This document shows positions 44,559 to 57,447 of a DNA stretch of 64,000 nt, one piece after another. Source of the DNA: Prorocentrum cordatum (taxonomy: Eukaryota > Sar > Dinophyceae > Prorocentrales > Prorocentraceae); the NCBI GenBank assembly GCA_963575745.1, contig CAUYUJ010017656.1:72001-136000 (forward strand), given 5' to 3'. Numbering within the stretch: the stretch's first letter is position 1; each line of letters begins with the position of its first letter. Position numbers and translations under genes: made by a program. Under the pieces are notes generated by a model. That model did not search any database, was not told the origin of the DNA, and saw only the letters and a list, made by a program, of their open reading frames with translations.

Positions 44559-45075
44559 CATGATGGTGATGGTGATGGTGATGGTGATGGTGATGGTGAT
44601 GGTGATGGTGATGATGATTATGATGATGGTGATGGTGATGGTGATGGTGATGGTAATGGTGATGGTGATCGTGATGGTGATGGTGATGATGGTGATGATG
44701 ATTATGATGATAAATATGATGATGCTTATGATCATGATGATGATGATGATGGTGATGGTGATGGTGATGATGATGATGGTGATGGTGGTGGTGATGGTGA
44801 TGGTGATGGTGATGATGGTGGTGGTGATGATGAGGATGATGCTGATGGTGATGATGATGATGCTGATGTTGCTGATGATGATGAGGAGGATGAGGATGAG
44901 GATGATGATGATGATCATTATGAGCATGATCATGATCATGATGATGCCGATGATGATGGTGTTGATGGTGATGGTGATGATGACGATGCTGGTGATGATG
45001 ATGATGATGATGCTGATGATGATGATGATGCTGATGATGATGCTGATGATGATGCTGATGATGCTGACGACGACA
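44466..45075 (+). repeat. (GATGRT)n array
   Basis: About 600 bp of GATGAT and GGTGAT units, directly after the 77-bp minisatellite. Poly-Met, Ile/Thr and Ser frames are artefacts. Confidence 0.95.
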
Positions 45076-45234
45076 GGAGGCGAGAGGGGGCAGCGGGTGG
45101 AGGTGGAGTGAACGTGGGGCGCTGTCTATTCAAAACGATGACCCAACACCACAGGATTGTTGGGAACAACTAGGTAATGGCGCTCGGAATACTCCGCTAT
45201 TGCGCTTGGGTCATGGACCAAGCTGTTTCGATGC

Positions 45235-45600
45235 TTAATGGGGTCCCTCGGAAGGCCGCTTGGAGGCTTCTTGGAGGCCTCTGGAGCGCCTCTTGGTGGC
45301 TTGGAGGCGGTCTCGGGGGTGGCATTTGGGCGTGGAGGGCCCCAAAGGCCATTTCGAGCTCTTGGAGCCTTCTTGGGAAGCCGTTGGGCTTATCTTACGT
45401 TCTTCAGGTCGGCTTGGGGCGAGTTTGGAAGCCTCTGGCGCCCTCCTGGAAGCCCTTGCGGAAACCATACCAACACCTAAAGTGGTTGAGTGATGTCGGA
45501 TTCTTGAGCCAGCCCCCAGGGGATTACCCAAGAGCCTCGCCATCGCAAGAGGGCCCCAGGACGGCCCCATGGCACGGGCCATCTTGGGACAAATTGTAAG
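45235..45600. repeat. Diffuse GGCCTCTTGG-type low-complexity tract
   Basis: Irregular GGAGGC, CTTGG and GGCC words. Similar tracts occur at 51720-51830, 52080-52200, 52960-53090, 53600-53780 and 54280-54560. Confidence 0.6.
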
Positions 45601-46860
45601 CTGGGCCCTGGAAAAGTTAGGCGACGCAGCACACGACCGCCTACGAAAACCTGGAATTTGGTGTCAAGGCCTCCTACAGGGCATTCACCATTCTGATCAT
45701 GCTGAGTTCGAAAGGATCTGAGCGGCACAGTGGCGGATACGATTTCATCTGTACACAGTATTGGCAAGAATATGGGAAATTGATATAGAAGAATCGTCGG
45801 CATATTTATGTTCGGCGTTGTGAATCGCGTCATGTGCGAATACAGCCTTGGACAAGATGGACCAGAAACGCGGTGGCGCGTGAATCAGTAGAGGCACGCG
45901 CTGATTGCAGCGCGGGACTGTAAAATATGGTCTCCAGGCGTTGGGAGGCAATTGGACAACAGGCCTTGGCTTCCAAGGTGGTCGGCGATGCATTCAAAGC
46001 AGGCAGAGTGAGCAGAGTAGAGTAAATCACGAAGGCATGGTAATGGATCTAGTGTGGGCGTGAGAAGGTTTCTGATCTGAGCAGGGCTGCACTTCAGTAC
46101 CTTCGCGCACAACCAGACCGCAGCATCCAATTCCAACATTGGATAATGGCGACCAGGGGTAACAAGAGAAGCAGTCAAATGACTAATTCCCGTCGTTCGT
46201 TCCTCTCACCACCTTTGTCCCCTATCCCCTCTCCGCCCCCACCACTACTTCATCCAAATCCTCCTCCTCCTCATCATCCACTTACTTTTCCTTTCTCTCT
46301 CTCTCTCTCTCTTTCTCTTATTGTCTTTCTTTCTGTCTTCATTCGCCTGCATCTCCGTTTCCTCCACACCCGAGGCGGTAGCGCAAAGCCACCAGAAGCG
46401 GTGTGATTTCATGAAGTAGACCGGAAAGTGAAGCGCCATTCTTCCGCCTTCCGTTGACTTTGGATGAGCCCGTGGCCCGTATCTTTCGCTGCCAGCCAGC
46501 CGTGCTCGCGGCCTGCTGAAAGAATCAGGGGCTGGGCAGGGGTTATGTTGATACGACGTCGCAGCACTTGCATCAGTAGGAGCGCATCTGAAGACATATT
46601 GCACATGGCTGGGAAGCGCAATACTAGAGATCATGCATGCTCACGCAAGCGGCGCGCTGAAATATTGTTTTCTGTGGGGGGGCCAGGTAGGCGGTGCGGG
46701 GAGCGGCCGCGTGGGCGATTTCGGGCGTTTCTTGTGTTACTCGACGGGTGCCCGAGCAGCCTTCGATGCTCGCTCCGTGGTTTCGAACAGCTTGGGTGGT
46801 TATTATGGTGATAGGTCGGGCGTTCCAGGCAAGGCCTTGCCTTCGAGGACCGAAGGAATT
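45601..46860. other. No firm gene; one minus-strand frame noted
   Basis: The minus-strand frame 45885-46178 (97 codons, with LELDAAVWLCAKVLKCSPA) has a balanced composition but no known domain. (TC)n at 46292-46318. Confidence 0.3.
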
Positions 46861-46872
46861 GTCATCTCTTCC

Positions 46873-46963
46873 TCGGCGGAAGGCGGCGGAAGGTCGGCGG
46901 AAGTACAACGAGGCCGCCTCCACAGGCGGAAGCCGGCGGAAGGCTGGCGGAAGGCGGCGGAGG
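46873..46963 (+). repeat. CGGAAGG short tandem repeat
   Basis: Repeated GGCGGAAGGC and GCCGGCGGAAGG words. Confidence 0.8.
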
Positions 46964-48200
46964 TAAAAGTTGCGCCCCCAAGAGGTGAAACCGTTTTTGG
47001 GTTCAGGGTTTCCAGAATCACCCAGGTTTGTGCACACACACACACATTTCTCGTCTGGTTTGTTATCCAGTTGCGCTGCCGCGCATGTCCGCCGCTGCGC
47101 TGTGAGAGGGGGGCGAAGGGGGCTGGAGGGGGAGCAGAGGGCGGCCGGGAGGAGAAGGGGCCACGAAACGTCCCACCGGTGATGTTTCTGCTCGGCTTCC
47201 TTTGCTCGATGCTGTTGCGCGAGAATCTGAACTGACAACAAAGCACTCCTCCATGGGCGTACCTAGCCCATCTGCAACACACGGCAGCACCGACGGGCCC
47301 ATCCAAGACGGATGAGCACTGAAAAGGCCATAAGGCTCTTTGTGCAAGCTGCGCGGGGGCACCATGCTTTGCACGCTCCCCGGGGGCCAATGTGAGGCGG
47401 CACCCGGGGTCGCCACAAGTGGCGTGAGTTCAGGGAGGGCGAGGTCCCGTCGGGCGGGCCCCGAGCCCATTTGGACCTCCCAGTGCCGCAGCGACAATTG
47501 CGCGCGGGCGAGAGTCACTTCTGATCCAGCAGGAGGCCATCCCGTTGGACGTCCCAGGGCCGCAGCAGCGTGGCCACAGCTGCTGCGCGCAGCGCTGGCG
47601 GGATCCAGTTGGGTGTCCACGCAAGACGCCACTCCGCTGCACCCCCAAGGGGCGCAGCAGAGTGGCGACAGATGCGCGCCTGCAAGCGCTCAGGGAAGGC
47701 GAGGTCGATCACGATCAGCGTAGGATGCCACGCCGCTGAACGCCGGGGCGTGGCAGGGCGGCCCCAGCTAATTAGGCGGCTGGAAATGCCCATAAAGGCG
47801 GCGGAATCGCTGAGGCTCTCAGAAAACGCGACGAGAAGTGAGAAAGCAAGGGCAGGAGGTGGGGTCGGAGGGGGAGAAGGAGGCGAGCAGCAGTGCTTGA
47901 TCAAGAGCGAGTACCCCACACGGGAGGGCTGGGTGCAAAGGGGCTGGCACGCATCAGTTGTCGCACGCCGCGACGGCGGGTACTTGTTCTCGGGCTCAAG
48001 ACATACTGGCAACAAAACCTCTCCTGGCCATCTGCAATGGGAGCCTCTTACCCTGGCTCTGGGCAGGAGTGCCTGCTCCCAGGGGCGCGCGCACCTCCGA
48101 GACTTTGGGCGTGCGCCGTTGTTGGGGGGTGGCTGCGGGAAGATGGGGCCGAAGAGGAGGGAGGAGATAAGGAGAAGGAGAGGTAGGAGGCATGACGAAG
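46964..48200. other. GC-rich, no gene recognised
   Basis: 47400-47740 has diverged repeats of TTCAGGGAGGGCGAGGTC and GCCGCAGCAGCGTGGCCAC. Long frames on both strands are not convincing. Confidence 0.45.
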
Positions 48201-51200
48201 AGGAGGAAGAGCAGCAGCAGAACTCACCAGCAGCAGACGTCGTCACAACAAATTGTGTGTCGCCTGGTGCCTTTGCCAAAGACAGCTTGCTCCATGAGTT
48301 GTGTCATATATCACGGTGGACACTGGGATTTCCGTTGCAGTTGCAGGCCATCGTTTCGAAGTAGCATCGATCCGCGCATACCAATGGATTTTCAGTATCA
48401 TTTTGTTGTCCGAGTTGCCACGTGAGGGGGCAATCTGAATCCATCAGGAACGGCCCCAGTTCGAACGATGGGATCGCGGAGCCATATGTCATTGCGTATC
48501 AGTCCGTATATGCGAGATGCATGAAATCTCATTCCTTGTGCCGCAGATCGTACTCATCCGAAGCATTGGACGCAGCAACTATGATTGTTGAGTGCATTGC
48601 GGGTTCGATGCATTGTTGTTTGTTTTCCGTCGTTGGATTCCTTGCCTTGGATCTGCAATGCCCCAGGGTGGGTCTCCTTTTCGACGACCGTGGATGGTGC
48701 GAAAGCGCGCGAAAATACGATAGGAGATAAGTGTGTCAGAAGCCAGCTTCCCGTCACTCCAGTATCGTCGGACTTGCACGCAGCAGCGTTGAGCACGTTT
48801 GTGATCTTCACACGTTTCGTAGAATAGACGGCAGTAGTGCGTTAGTGACATCTGATTAATGTTTTGTCAGTTCTTGTTTCTGGTCGGGCACCCGCAAACG
48901 TCATGGTAACATCGCTCGTCGTGTACGCAATGAACAACCCTGCCCGGCTGAGCAACATGTGGCGACCGCGCTTACCCATGAGGGTTGTTGCCCATGCGCG
49001 ACATGTCAAAGCTTGTTCTGAAAGGCAGGGGCCGCGCTTGCAAGATTGATGAAGGCAAACCCTGTCAGGCAATATGCCTTACAAAGTTGAAAATAGCCAA
49101 AATAATCTTCACGATCGAATCGTTGATCGAATTGGTCGAGAACCAACGGCATACCGGACCGATAAAGTGGCAACTGTGAATTTCCGGTGCACGGCACGAT
49201 TGTACACGTATTGTTTTTACATTCCGTTGGGGATTGTCACAGGGGAGACGACGGAGGTAAACAGCGTCAGTTGGTCCTTTCATGGCCTTGCGAAGTTACA
49301 TGGTAAGTAATGTTGGCATGACAAATATTGTCATGAGTATTTGCGACGGTAGCAGATTGAGTGACATTTTCTCAAGCTCAGGCGAATACAGACCGTGCCC
49401 ACAGTGGCTTCATTCGGTAGCCAAGTTATCACCCGCGTTCGTCGTGCATTGTGAAACGTTTTTGCTACCCACATTTTTGTGTCTTTCGTGACAAGCCAGC
49501 AAGGTGCCTCGAGCTTGTGAACACACGTATTTTCATTGGCAGCTATACGCTTAGCCAAGTTCAAGTTCGCACATGCAACAACATGTGGCTGCGAATTGAC
49601 AGCGCATGTTTCGCGGTCGTCTGGTGGGCAGGATCGGTTCCTCCCTCCCCCCCGCTGTTGGGAGGAAGGGGATTCGATTACCTCACCCCCTCCCCGTCGT
49701 TCCCGTGATCATTTGGAGCGGTGTTGAGTGTTGGGACCTTTTGGAGGCATCCTGGATATCATGAGCCGCCTTAGCCACCTGTACTGCTGGAGGCACGCAT
49801 ACTTCGAAATTCAAGAGCAAGAACAGCAGGAAAGCGAAGGGAAAAGATCATGGGAATGCCAGAAGGGTTCAATGAGGAAAGGGAAAACCTAATATAGACA
49901 AGAACAGCAAGGAATCGGGGTCTAGCTCCACCAGAATAAGATTTGAAGTCCAGCATACAATGCGTTTGCTTATGATGTGTTCCCAGTTGGTTTCGAGTAA
50001 CATTCCGTAGACGGGCTAACGGCATTGTAGATAACGCCGATGTAGGTTTCGGTATCGTAGGAACGCGTGGCTCGCGCTTTCCTACCATATGCTGTGTCGT
50101 GTTCAATTAATCCATTCGCCGAGTGGAACTGTCGGAAAGTGTGGTTCACGATGCCCTACAGTTTGGTTCACAACTTCACCGTTGAGTAACATCGCCGTTA
50201 GCCCGGCCTTGGACGTTCCATATCACATTCGGAGCGTATTCCAGAGCACGTCTGCGTCAAAAGCTTGCTTCGGCAACAAAACATGCATTCTAGAAGTTGT
50301 TGTCACAACTGGGTTTCGACGTACATGTATTGATGTTTGTTTGGTGGCCTTGCCGCTATCTCCTGACAATAACTCGTTCAAGGTACCATTCCCTCTATAT
50401 CCCTGCAAACAGGTCAAGAAATTGATTGTACCAGTTGTGATGATCTCAGTTGTTGGGCCGTTCCATCCGATATTTTCAACTCAGCTATGAGCGAGTCGGA
50501 TCACTCACGAATGAGTGTATTGACGCCTCACGTACCCCCACCAGCTAAGACCCGATTATTCGGCGGATGTTCGTGGGCCTGCATGTGGAGGAGCCCATAG
50601 TGAAACAAAGAGGCGGCACCTATCAAACAGGAGTTAGTATTACACCGAGCTGCCAAAAAAATGCAAAATGCAAACGCGGAAATGTTGGCCATCATCAAGT
50701 TATTGTCGGGCGTAGTCGTTGTTTTTCTTTATGTTTCTTTGTGGAAGATCCCGGGTTTCATTGAGGCCCCATTGGGTTGGATTGTCTGAAAATCATATGT
50801 TCGTAGTGTCCATGGTCTATTTTGGAATGCGTTGGTGGTCTTCGGGGGTTGTCGTTGGATTGTGTGTGTGTGGTTTCGTTGGTGTTCTTTTCGGCCGTTT
50901 TGGAGCCCTTTGGGATTCCCACTGGCCATCTGGGGCTTGAGGTCCACAGGAAGCGAAATATCGAAATTACAAAATTGCATGTGTCTTCGTGCGTTGTCCA
51001 GGGAATCGAGTTGCGCTTCGCATGGCATCATTGGGGGGCTTTGTGGCCACCCGAACCCGCATTGGAGCCGTTATTACACGTCTTGGCGCCACGCGCGGTG
51101 GTCATCTTGCACAAGTGTTGGCAAGATTGCGATCACGTTTTGTCGTTATTGGTAGGGTGCAGCCACTGCACGGAAGGATTCTCTTTGTCCTGGTTGGTTG

Positions 51201-51630
51201 GTTTGTCTCAGCGCCACGTTCGGAAATGTTTCAAAACCGCCCAGGGTGTTCCACGAGCACCATAGGGTTTCCGCAGGCAGGACCCCACAAGTATGTTGTT
51301 CCACAATGGAGCTAACACATGATTACAACATGTTGCCGTTGTCCGTAGCCCCGACAGCCCATGTAGAAAAGATCCTAGTCGAGTTGACTTGATCAGAGAC
51401 GTGTAGGAGAATGCAAATACACAAATATGGTTCGCAGTTGGCAAAGCTGAGTTCTGGCTGGGCATGGGCAGACGTACGTACGAGTGCAATTGTTGATCTT
51501 GCCATCGAAGAAGGAGGGGGGGCGGAGAAGCAATTTGAGAAGAAGGAACGCTCTAGAAAAAAATGGAGGACGAGGAAGATGATTAAGGAGGAAGGTTGCG
51601 ACGACCACGACATCAATGAGGACGGGGACA
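48201..51630. other. No gene recognised
   Basis: Moderate GC content, single-copy appearance, frames up to 147 codons. The plus frame 50089-50490 (133 codons, with CFGNKTCILEVVV and CIDVCLVALPL) is the most protein-like but matches nothing I know. Confidence 0.4.
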
Positions 51631-51636
51631 AAGAGA

Positions 51637-51672
51637 ACGACGACGACGACGACGACGACGACAACGACGACG
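51637..51672 (+). repeat. (GAC)n tract
   Basis: GAC trinucleotide repeat inside an acidic frame. Confidence 0.9.
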
Positions 51673-51719
51673 GTAGGAGCCACCAGGAGACAACCATGAA
51701 GACCTCCGACCTATTGTGA

Positions 51720-53240
51720 GGCCCTCGTAGTGCCATTATGGAGGCGTGGGGGGGGTTCTTGGAGCTTTTTCGGAGGCCTTGGGCCTTCCTGGAGCAATCT
51801 TCGAGGACAATGACCTGAGAAGGCGGTGCCATCAATTACCCCCGACCCTTTCTGGAACCCAACACAGTGTTTCTTGGGGCACTTTCGGGACAGCAGTAAA
51901 CATTCTAGGACCACATATGAGGACTCTGTTGGAAGATGTTGGCGCAATCTTGAAGCTTCAGAAGCTCATTGGAAGCGAAAGTGAGGTAAGTTCCAGAACA
52001 GTCCAACAAACTCACTCACGGATTAAAGCGAGTTGGTCATATCAGTTGTTTATTTCGGACATTCCGTTGGGGCTTCGGAATTTACGTCGGGCCAGTTGGG
52101 GTTATGTGTTGCTGTCTCGGGCGCCATCTTGGGCTACCTGGGGCCCTCTGGGGCCATCTTAGACGCTCTGACCCCTCGCGACAGGGCCCGTCCAGACCCA
52201 TGGAGTGGGAAGCAGGGGAAGATTTAAACTTTCCCCGATGGGGGGGGACCCTAAACCATCCAAGCCCGAAATGCTGGTGGGACTCCCTGCAACATTGTGA
52301 CAGGGCGGGGTGCTTACAATCAGTAAAGTAGTACATGCTCTCGGCAAGGATAGTGGGGAGCGCACATCGGACAAACATGTTGTCGCCCCTCTCCCCCCCC
52401 GCCATCACTGCTACAAACCAAGTCAACGTCGGGGGCCGCCTGAGGGGCATTCGGAGACCAAGAGGGCCGTCTGAAAACTCGGTCTTTCGCCCGTCCAGAC
52501 ACGGCGGGGAGGGGAAGGGAGAGAGGGAAACCCTTGCACAGGTCACGAAAGAAATGGCGCTGGAAGAGGGAAGAAAAAAACGCAACATTATTCTCGCCAG
52601 AAAGACCGGTGCGACTTCGCTTGATTGTGCAGATACAGCTGTGTATACATATATTCATATGAGTATATGTGTGTATGCTTGTGTGTTAGTGTACATATGC
52701 ATATGTTTGTGTACATGTATATGTAGATGTGCACGCGCATGTGTCTACGCATTTTAACACATGTAGTTATTAGACATACGCGTGTGTACACATACACACA
52801 CACACATACATGGCGTTGGTATCTCTACCTGAACACAAGACGCCCTAAGATGGCTCCAAAAAGACCTCCTAGAGGGCCCGACGAAGCAAAAGTCATCCCA
52901 TCCCTTCTTGGGAAAACTACCATTTCTAGCAGATTCGCTGGTTTTCGATTTTGACAGCAACTTGACGGTCCAAGAGGCCCCCAAAAGAGCCCCAAGACAG
53001 CCCAAGAGAGCCCAAGAGGACCCCAAGACAGCCCAAGAGGCACCCAGGGCCGCCCAAAACAGCCCCAAGAGAGCCCGAAGAAGGGCACCAGGAGGGGAAT
53101 TCGAACCGACATGTTGAGGCCCCCGCCTCAGGATGACCCCGAAGAGGATTCCCCAAGAGGACCTACCCGTCATCCATCCTTCCTCCACCCTGCCCTTCCT
53201 CGTCTCTTTCCTTGCCACTTTGCATCCCCCTGTCTCCCTC
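51720..53240. other. Low-complexity and CA/TG-rich DNA, no gene
   Basis: GGCC/CTTGG-type words at both ends; TATGTG/CACACA-rich at 52630-52820. Confidence 0.5.
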
Positions 53241-53244
53241 TGAC

Positions 53245-53425
53245 CTCCTCCTCCTCCTTTTCCTCCTCCTCCTCCTCCTCCTCCTCCTCCTCCTCCTCCT
53301 CCTCGTCCACCTCCTCCTCCTCCTCCTTCTCCTCCTCCTCCTCCTCATCCTCCTCTTCCTCCTCCTCCTCCTCCTCCTCCTCCTCCTCCTCCTCCTCCTC
53401 CTGCTCCTCCTCCTGCTCCTCCCCC
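53245..53425 (+). repeat. (TCC)n tract
   Basis: Long TCC array with few interruptions. Confidence 0.95.
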
Positions 53426-54119
53426 ATCTCTCTTTTGCGTCCGCCTCCTCCTTCCTCCGTATTTAGCTTCCGCCTTCTCCCGCTTTCCTCCACTCTATTC
53501 GTCTTGCCACCTCTCCACTCTATCTGACCTCCTGGTGCCACCATCGTCCATTCATATACCGGAAGCCCGACCCGCTCCAGGCATAAACGGGGCACCCAGG
53601 GTCCTTAAGTGGCGCTTCCCCTTCTGGGGGCCTCCCTGGAGCCTTCCCCGAGCTCCCCAGGAGGCTCCCGGAGATGTGCAGAAGTTTGTTCCAAGAGGGT
53701 CCCACGACGGTCCCAGGAGGCCCCGAGGGTGCCCCGGGAAGTCTCCAGCAGGAGGCCCTTAGAGGCCGCCAGAGTGCCCGCACAGAATGTTCAAGAGAGC
53801 CAAATAGTCAAAAAAACAAAAGGAATCCCAACGTGTTTTCCCTTCTTTTCTTGAGTTCCCATTTGTTGACAATGGCCTTGAAGGCCGAGATGGTTCCGAT
53901 GAGAGTTGCAAGAGTGAAAGCAGAAGTCGAGCGCGCGCGAAGCGCGCGCGATGGTTCGAAAACATGTATCGATTGTGCATAGACACCTACACATATGTAA
54001 ACATGTAAACATGCATATGTTTGCGTGGACATGTGTATGCACGCGTGCAGATATTCATATATAGATATATACACACTTGAATGCATTGAAACAAATAGAT
54101 GGGTGCATACAGATGTGTG

Positions 54120-54163
<44 letters not shown>

Positions 54164-54860
54164 ATATATATATATATACAAGAGTCCAACTGTGTATCAC
54201 CGCCACCCCTTCCCTGTTAGGAAATGTTTCTGTGACCCAATGATTGGGCAAATCTTGGCAACGACATTGAGCCGCGCGTTCCGCCAGTTATTGTGGAAGC
54301 CCTTCCGGGAGCGCTGGAGGAAGAAGGGGATGAGGAAAAAGAGAGGCACAAGCAGGATGAGGAGAAGGATGAAGAGACCATTTGGGAGTGTCTTAGATCA
54401 TTATTGGGGCATCTGGGGAGCGTCCTGGGAGCCTTTTGGACCACATTTTCATTCCGGAAACTTCTTTGGCCGTCTTCGGAACCTTTTGGGCTTTCTTGGA
54501 GCCCTGTTGGGCGATCTTGGGGTAATCTTGGGGCCTCTTGGGTCGTCTTGTGGCGTCGGAAGGCCGTCGTGAAACAAATGCAAATGTGTATGTATACAGA
54601 AGCACACAGTTTAACGTATAGAGGAGATATCGGAGGAGAGGGTGAGATCGCAGTGAAACGGCAAGCCCCCCACCGGGACATGAGTTTCGGTTTGGTGTTC
54701 GTGTCGCGCGTGCGAGCGAAGCGAAGCTGCGTGGGAGAGCGAGAGGAATGAATTTTCCTCTGGATAGGGCGCCGCTGGGCCAAAAGCCCGCCCCCCTTGG
54801 GTTGTCCAGCGGTGGCCGGGTGTCCCGCGAGTGCCCGCCGGTGTCCCGTCGGTGTCCCGT
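53426..54860. other. No gene; TA tract within
   Basis: (TA)n at 54121-54180. 54280-54560 is GGCC/CTTGG-rich. Short unrecognised frames. Confidence 0.5.
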
Positions 54861-54864
54861 AGTG

Positions 54865-55100
54865 GGATCTGTAGTGAGATCGATAGTGAGTTCGATCACG
54901 AGATCGATCGTAAGATCGACAGCGGGATCGACAGTGATATCGATGTTGAGATCGATCGTGAGATCGATATGGGATCGATCGCGAGATCGATGGTGAGACC
55001 GATAGTGATATCGATGGTGAGATCGATCGTGTGATCAATAGTGCGACGATTTGTGAGCCCGATAGTGGGATCGATCTAGCGAGATCGATGGTGAGATTAA
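54865..55100. repeat. GAGATCGATMGT 12-bp array
   Basis: Twelve-base periodicity of GAGATCGAT plus variable GTGA, with an unusually high density of GATC. Confidence 0.85.
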
Positions 55101-55756
55101 CGCAGTGTCTTCGGCCGCTTGAAAAGCTGAACAAACCAGGGGCCTACGCTCCCTGACAGTCGCTAATGACTGCATGAATTTCCCGGATGGTTCCCTAAAA
55201 TTAAGAAAGTTTCATATTCGAAGCTGGTACCGCAAGGTAACCCTGGAGCCCGTTCCGGCTTCAGGCAGGAATCCCCACAGCGCCTTCTGCGAATTCGCAG
55301 CGTGTTCCGGCAAGCCTGTTTCCCAATACGTGTGCCGTCAAACTCTCCAGAAGCTCTTCCGAAACTTTCCTCCAACAGTTTTCAGTTTTCTTTCCACAGG
55401 CGATGGAATTTTCTGGCGCTCCGCTATCTGGGTTGTGGATTTTACACGTGTGCATGCGAAGGCCGTTTTCGGAGTGCCGCTAAAGGTTCCCACTGAAGTT
55501 TTTGGCCAAACTTTTACAGCTTTTGACCCCCTTGCACAAGATGCTGGGGATCTTTTGGACAGTCTTCGCGGCCTCCATAGTTCTCGTCCAACACCCCAGG
55601 AGCCCAGAGAAATCCATTGCCGCGGCCTAGACACGGAACGACCGTGCTCTGAACAGTTTCGAATCGAACCTGCCGGAGTATGCGTTGGATCTGTGGGTTC
55701 ATTGCTACGGTTGTGATTCATAGTCATATACGAATGGTACGAATGCATGAAAATCA
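55101..55756. other. Unrecognised 180-codon frame
   Basis: Plus frame 55174-55716 is open, with mixed composition and no motif. It is the last GC-balanced stretch before the AT-rich part. Confidence 0.25.
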
Positions 55757-56021
55757 TAGTATTAATAGCCTTCTTAATACTACTAATATTAGTAGTAGTT
55801 TTATTGATGATATTATTATTATTATTACTTTTAGTACTATCATACTCATATTCTATAATCTTCTAAGTATATATTCATAGAGTATATATACACTATATAT
55901 ATATATATAGAGAGAGAGAGAGATAGATAGATAGATAGATAGGTAGATATATACACAAATATGTGTGTGTGTGTGTACACATACATATATATACATATGC
56001 ATATACATATACATATACGAT

Positions 56022-56089
<68 letters not shown>

Positions 56090-56187
56090 TACACACACAT
56101 GCACCCGTACACACACGCACATATCTATACACGCAACCTACATTGATATATTGATATTCTTCGAGACAGGGATGGAAAGGGAGCGTT

Positions 56188-56222
<35 letters not shown>
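55757..56222. repeat. ATT, GATA and (TA)n microsatellites
   Basis: TAT/ATT-rich 55760-55830; GAGA/GATA 55911-55945; (TA)n 56024-56086 and 56194-56221. Confidence 0.9.
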
Positions 56223-56223
<1 letters not shown>

Positions 56224-57063
56224 AAACACTCGAATTATGAATTACAAAAAAAATATGTTTTGACAAAATATTGTTCATGCACATCCATATCCCAAAAAGA
56301 AAATCAGTTTTTTAGGTTCTCATCAACCAAAACACATATTAATTTGTCTAATTCTCAAGAATGAGTGTCAAGTTACGAGTTGATTCTTCTTAACGAGCAT
56401 CGCATATGTAGAAGTAAGTTTGTGACAAGTCATCGTTATATTCACAGTATCAGCATTAATAGCAGCAGTTTAAGAGTTGGTGTTGTTATTATTTGTTCTG
56501 TGCATGAGAGTTGTAAATTAGTATTAGTAGAGAGTATTAGTGATAGTTTTTTTTGTTCGTTTGATATTTCACGTTTTCTAATTTTTATTCCTATATTTCG
56601 GTAGTGTTTCAATTTCAACATATTTACAGTTTGTTTAATATTATAATCAGATATTATTTGTTTGTTTCTTTTTTATCGAACCTCTATCACGGTTCGAACA
56701 TTAAAATTCAGGAGCAGACAAGATGCATAGCAGCACGCCGGCCACCGCAGCCAGCCAAGCAGGGTGGTTTGCAATTTCCGAGGAAGAACAGGATGCACAA
56801 AAACGAGAGAGCAAAGAGCAAGCAGAAGCAGGCAAGCAAGTTCGAAAAAAGCGAGGAAGAGAAGGAGCGAGAAACGCCGGACGCCCGACGAGAAAACGTT
56901 TACATATTAAGCACTGTTCAGAACCGACAGGGGGGCAGACACAGGAGAAGGACGGCAGACGACAGCAGCGACAGCAGCAAGCAGAGAGGAAGAGAGGAGA
57001 GGAGAAAGGAACGGTACGAGAAGGCAAGGAAAAAAAAAAAAAAAAAAAAAAACGAAGAAAAAA

Positions 57064-57447
57064 ATGGAGGAGATCGATTCATCCATCGGGCTGTCAAGAA
57101 AAAAAATAAGGAGGTTGTGCGAAGTCATCGGCACACGTCGTTTTAAAAGTTTTGTTAAGACGACTTCACGACAGAATCAGCACGAAGCAATTTACAGAGA
57201 ACGCATTAAAAGAAATAACATTGTAAGCGAGATAATTCAGTCAGCAAAGCACAGGGTCAGAGGCAAAGGCACAGGTCTTGCAAGTGACGAACGGGAGGAG
57301 CGGGGAGAGCCTAGATATTTGCCAGAGTCCGTAAAATTTAGTTTGGACGCAGTGCAACAGTTCCAAGTGTGTAAGAAGGTTGTCTCTTATATTGCGCGGT
57401 GTTTGTCCGTGTCGCGACCAACGAAATTGAATTTTCAAATGTATTAA
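57064..57447 (+). CDS. 127-codon open frame, hypothetical
   Basis: Starts MEEIDSSIGLSRKKIRRLCE and ends in KFSLDAVQQFQVCKKVVSYI plus a short tail. Basic N-terminal half, mixed C-terminal half, no known domain. A frame this long in AT-rich DNA is less likely by chance than in GC-rich DNA, but support is only length. Confidence 0.25.
   Translation: MEEIDSSIGLSRKKIRRLCEVIGTRRFKSFVKTTSRQNQHEAIYRERIKRNNIVSEIIQSAKHRVRGKGTGLASDEREERGEPRYLPESVKFSLDAVQQFQVCKKVVSYIARCLSVSRPTKLNFQMY

Noticed and set aside
44466-45075. Long Met-rich, Ile-rich and Ser-rich open frames
   Set aside because: They are translations of a trinucleotide array, open in nearly every frame.
47353-47367. Additional copy of the micro-hairpin (GCGGG-GGCA-CCATGC)
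   Set aside because: One extra base in the right arm breaks the pairing, and the GC-rich context makes a chance match likely.
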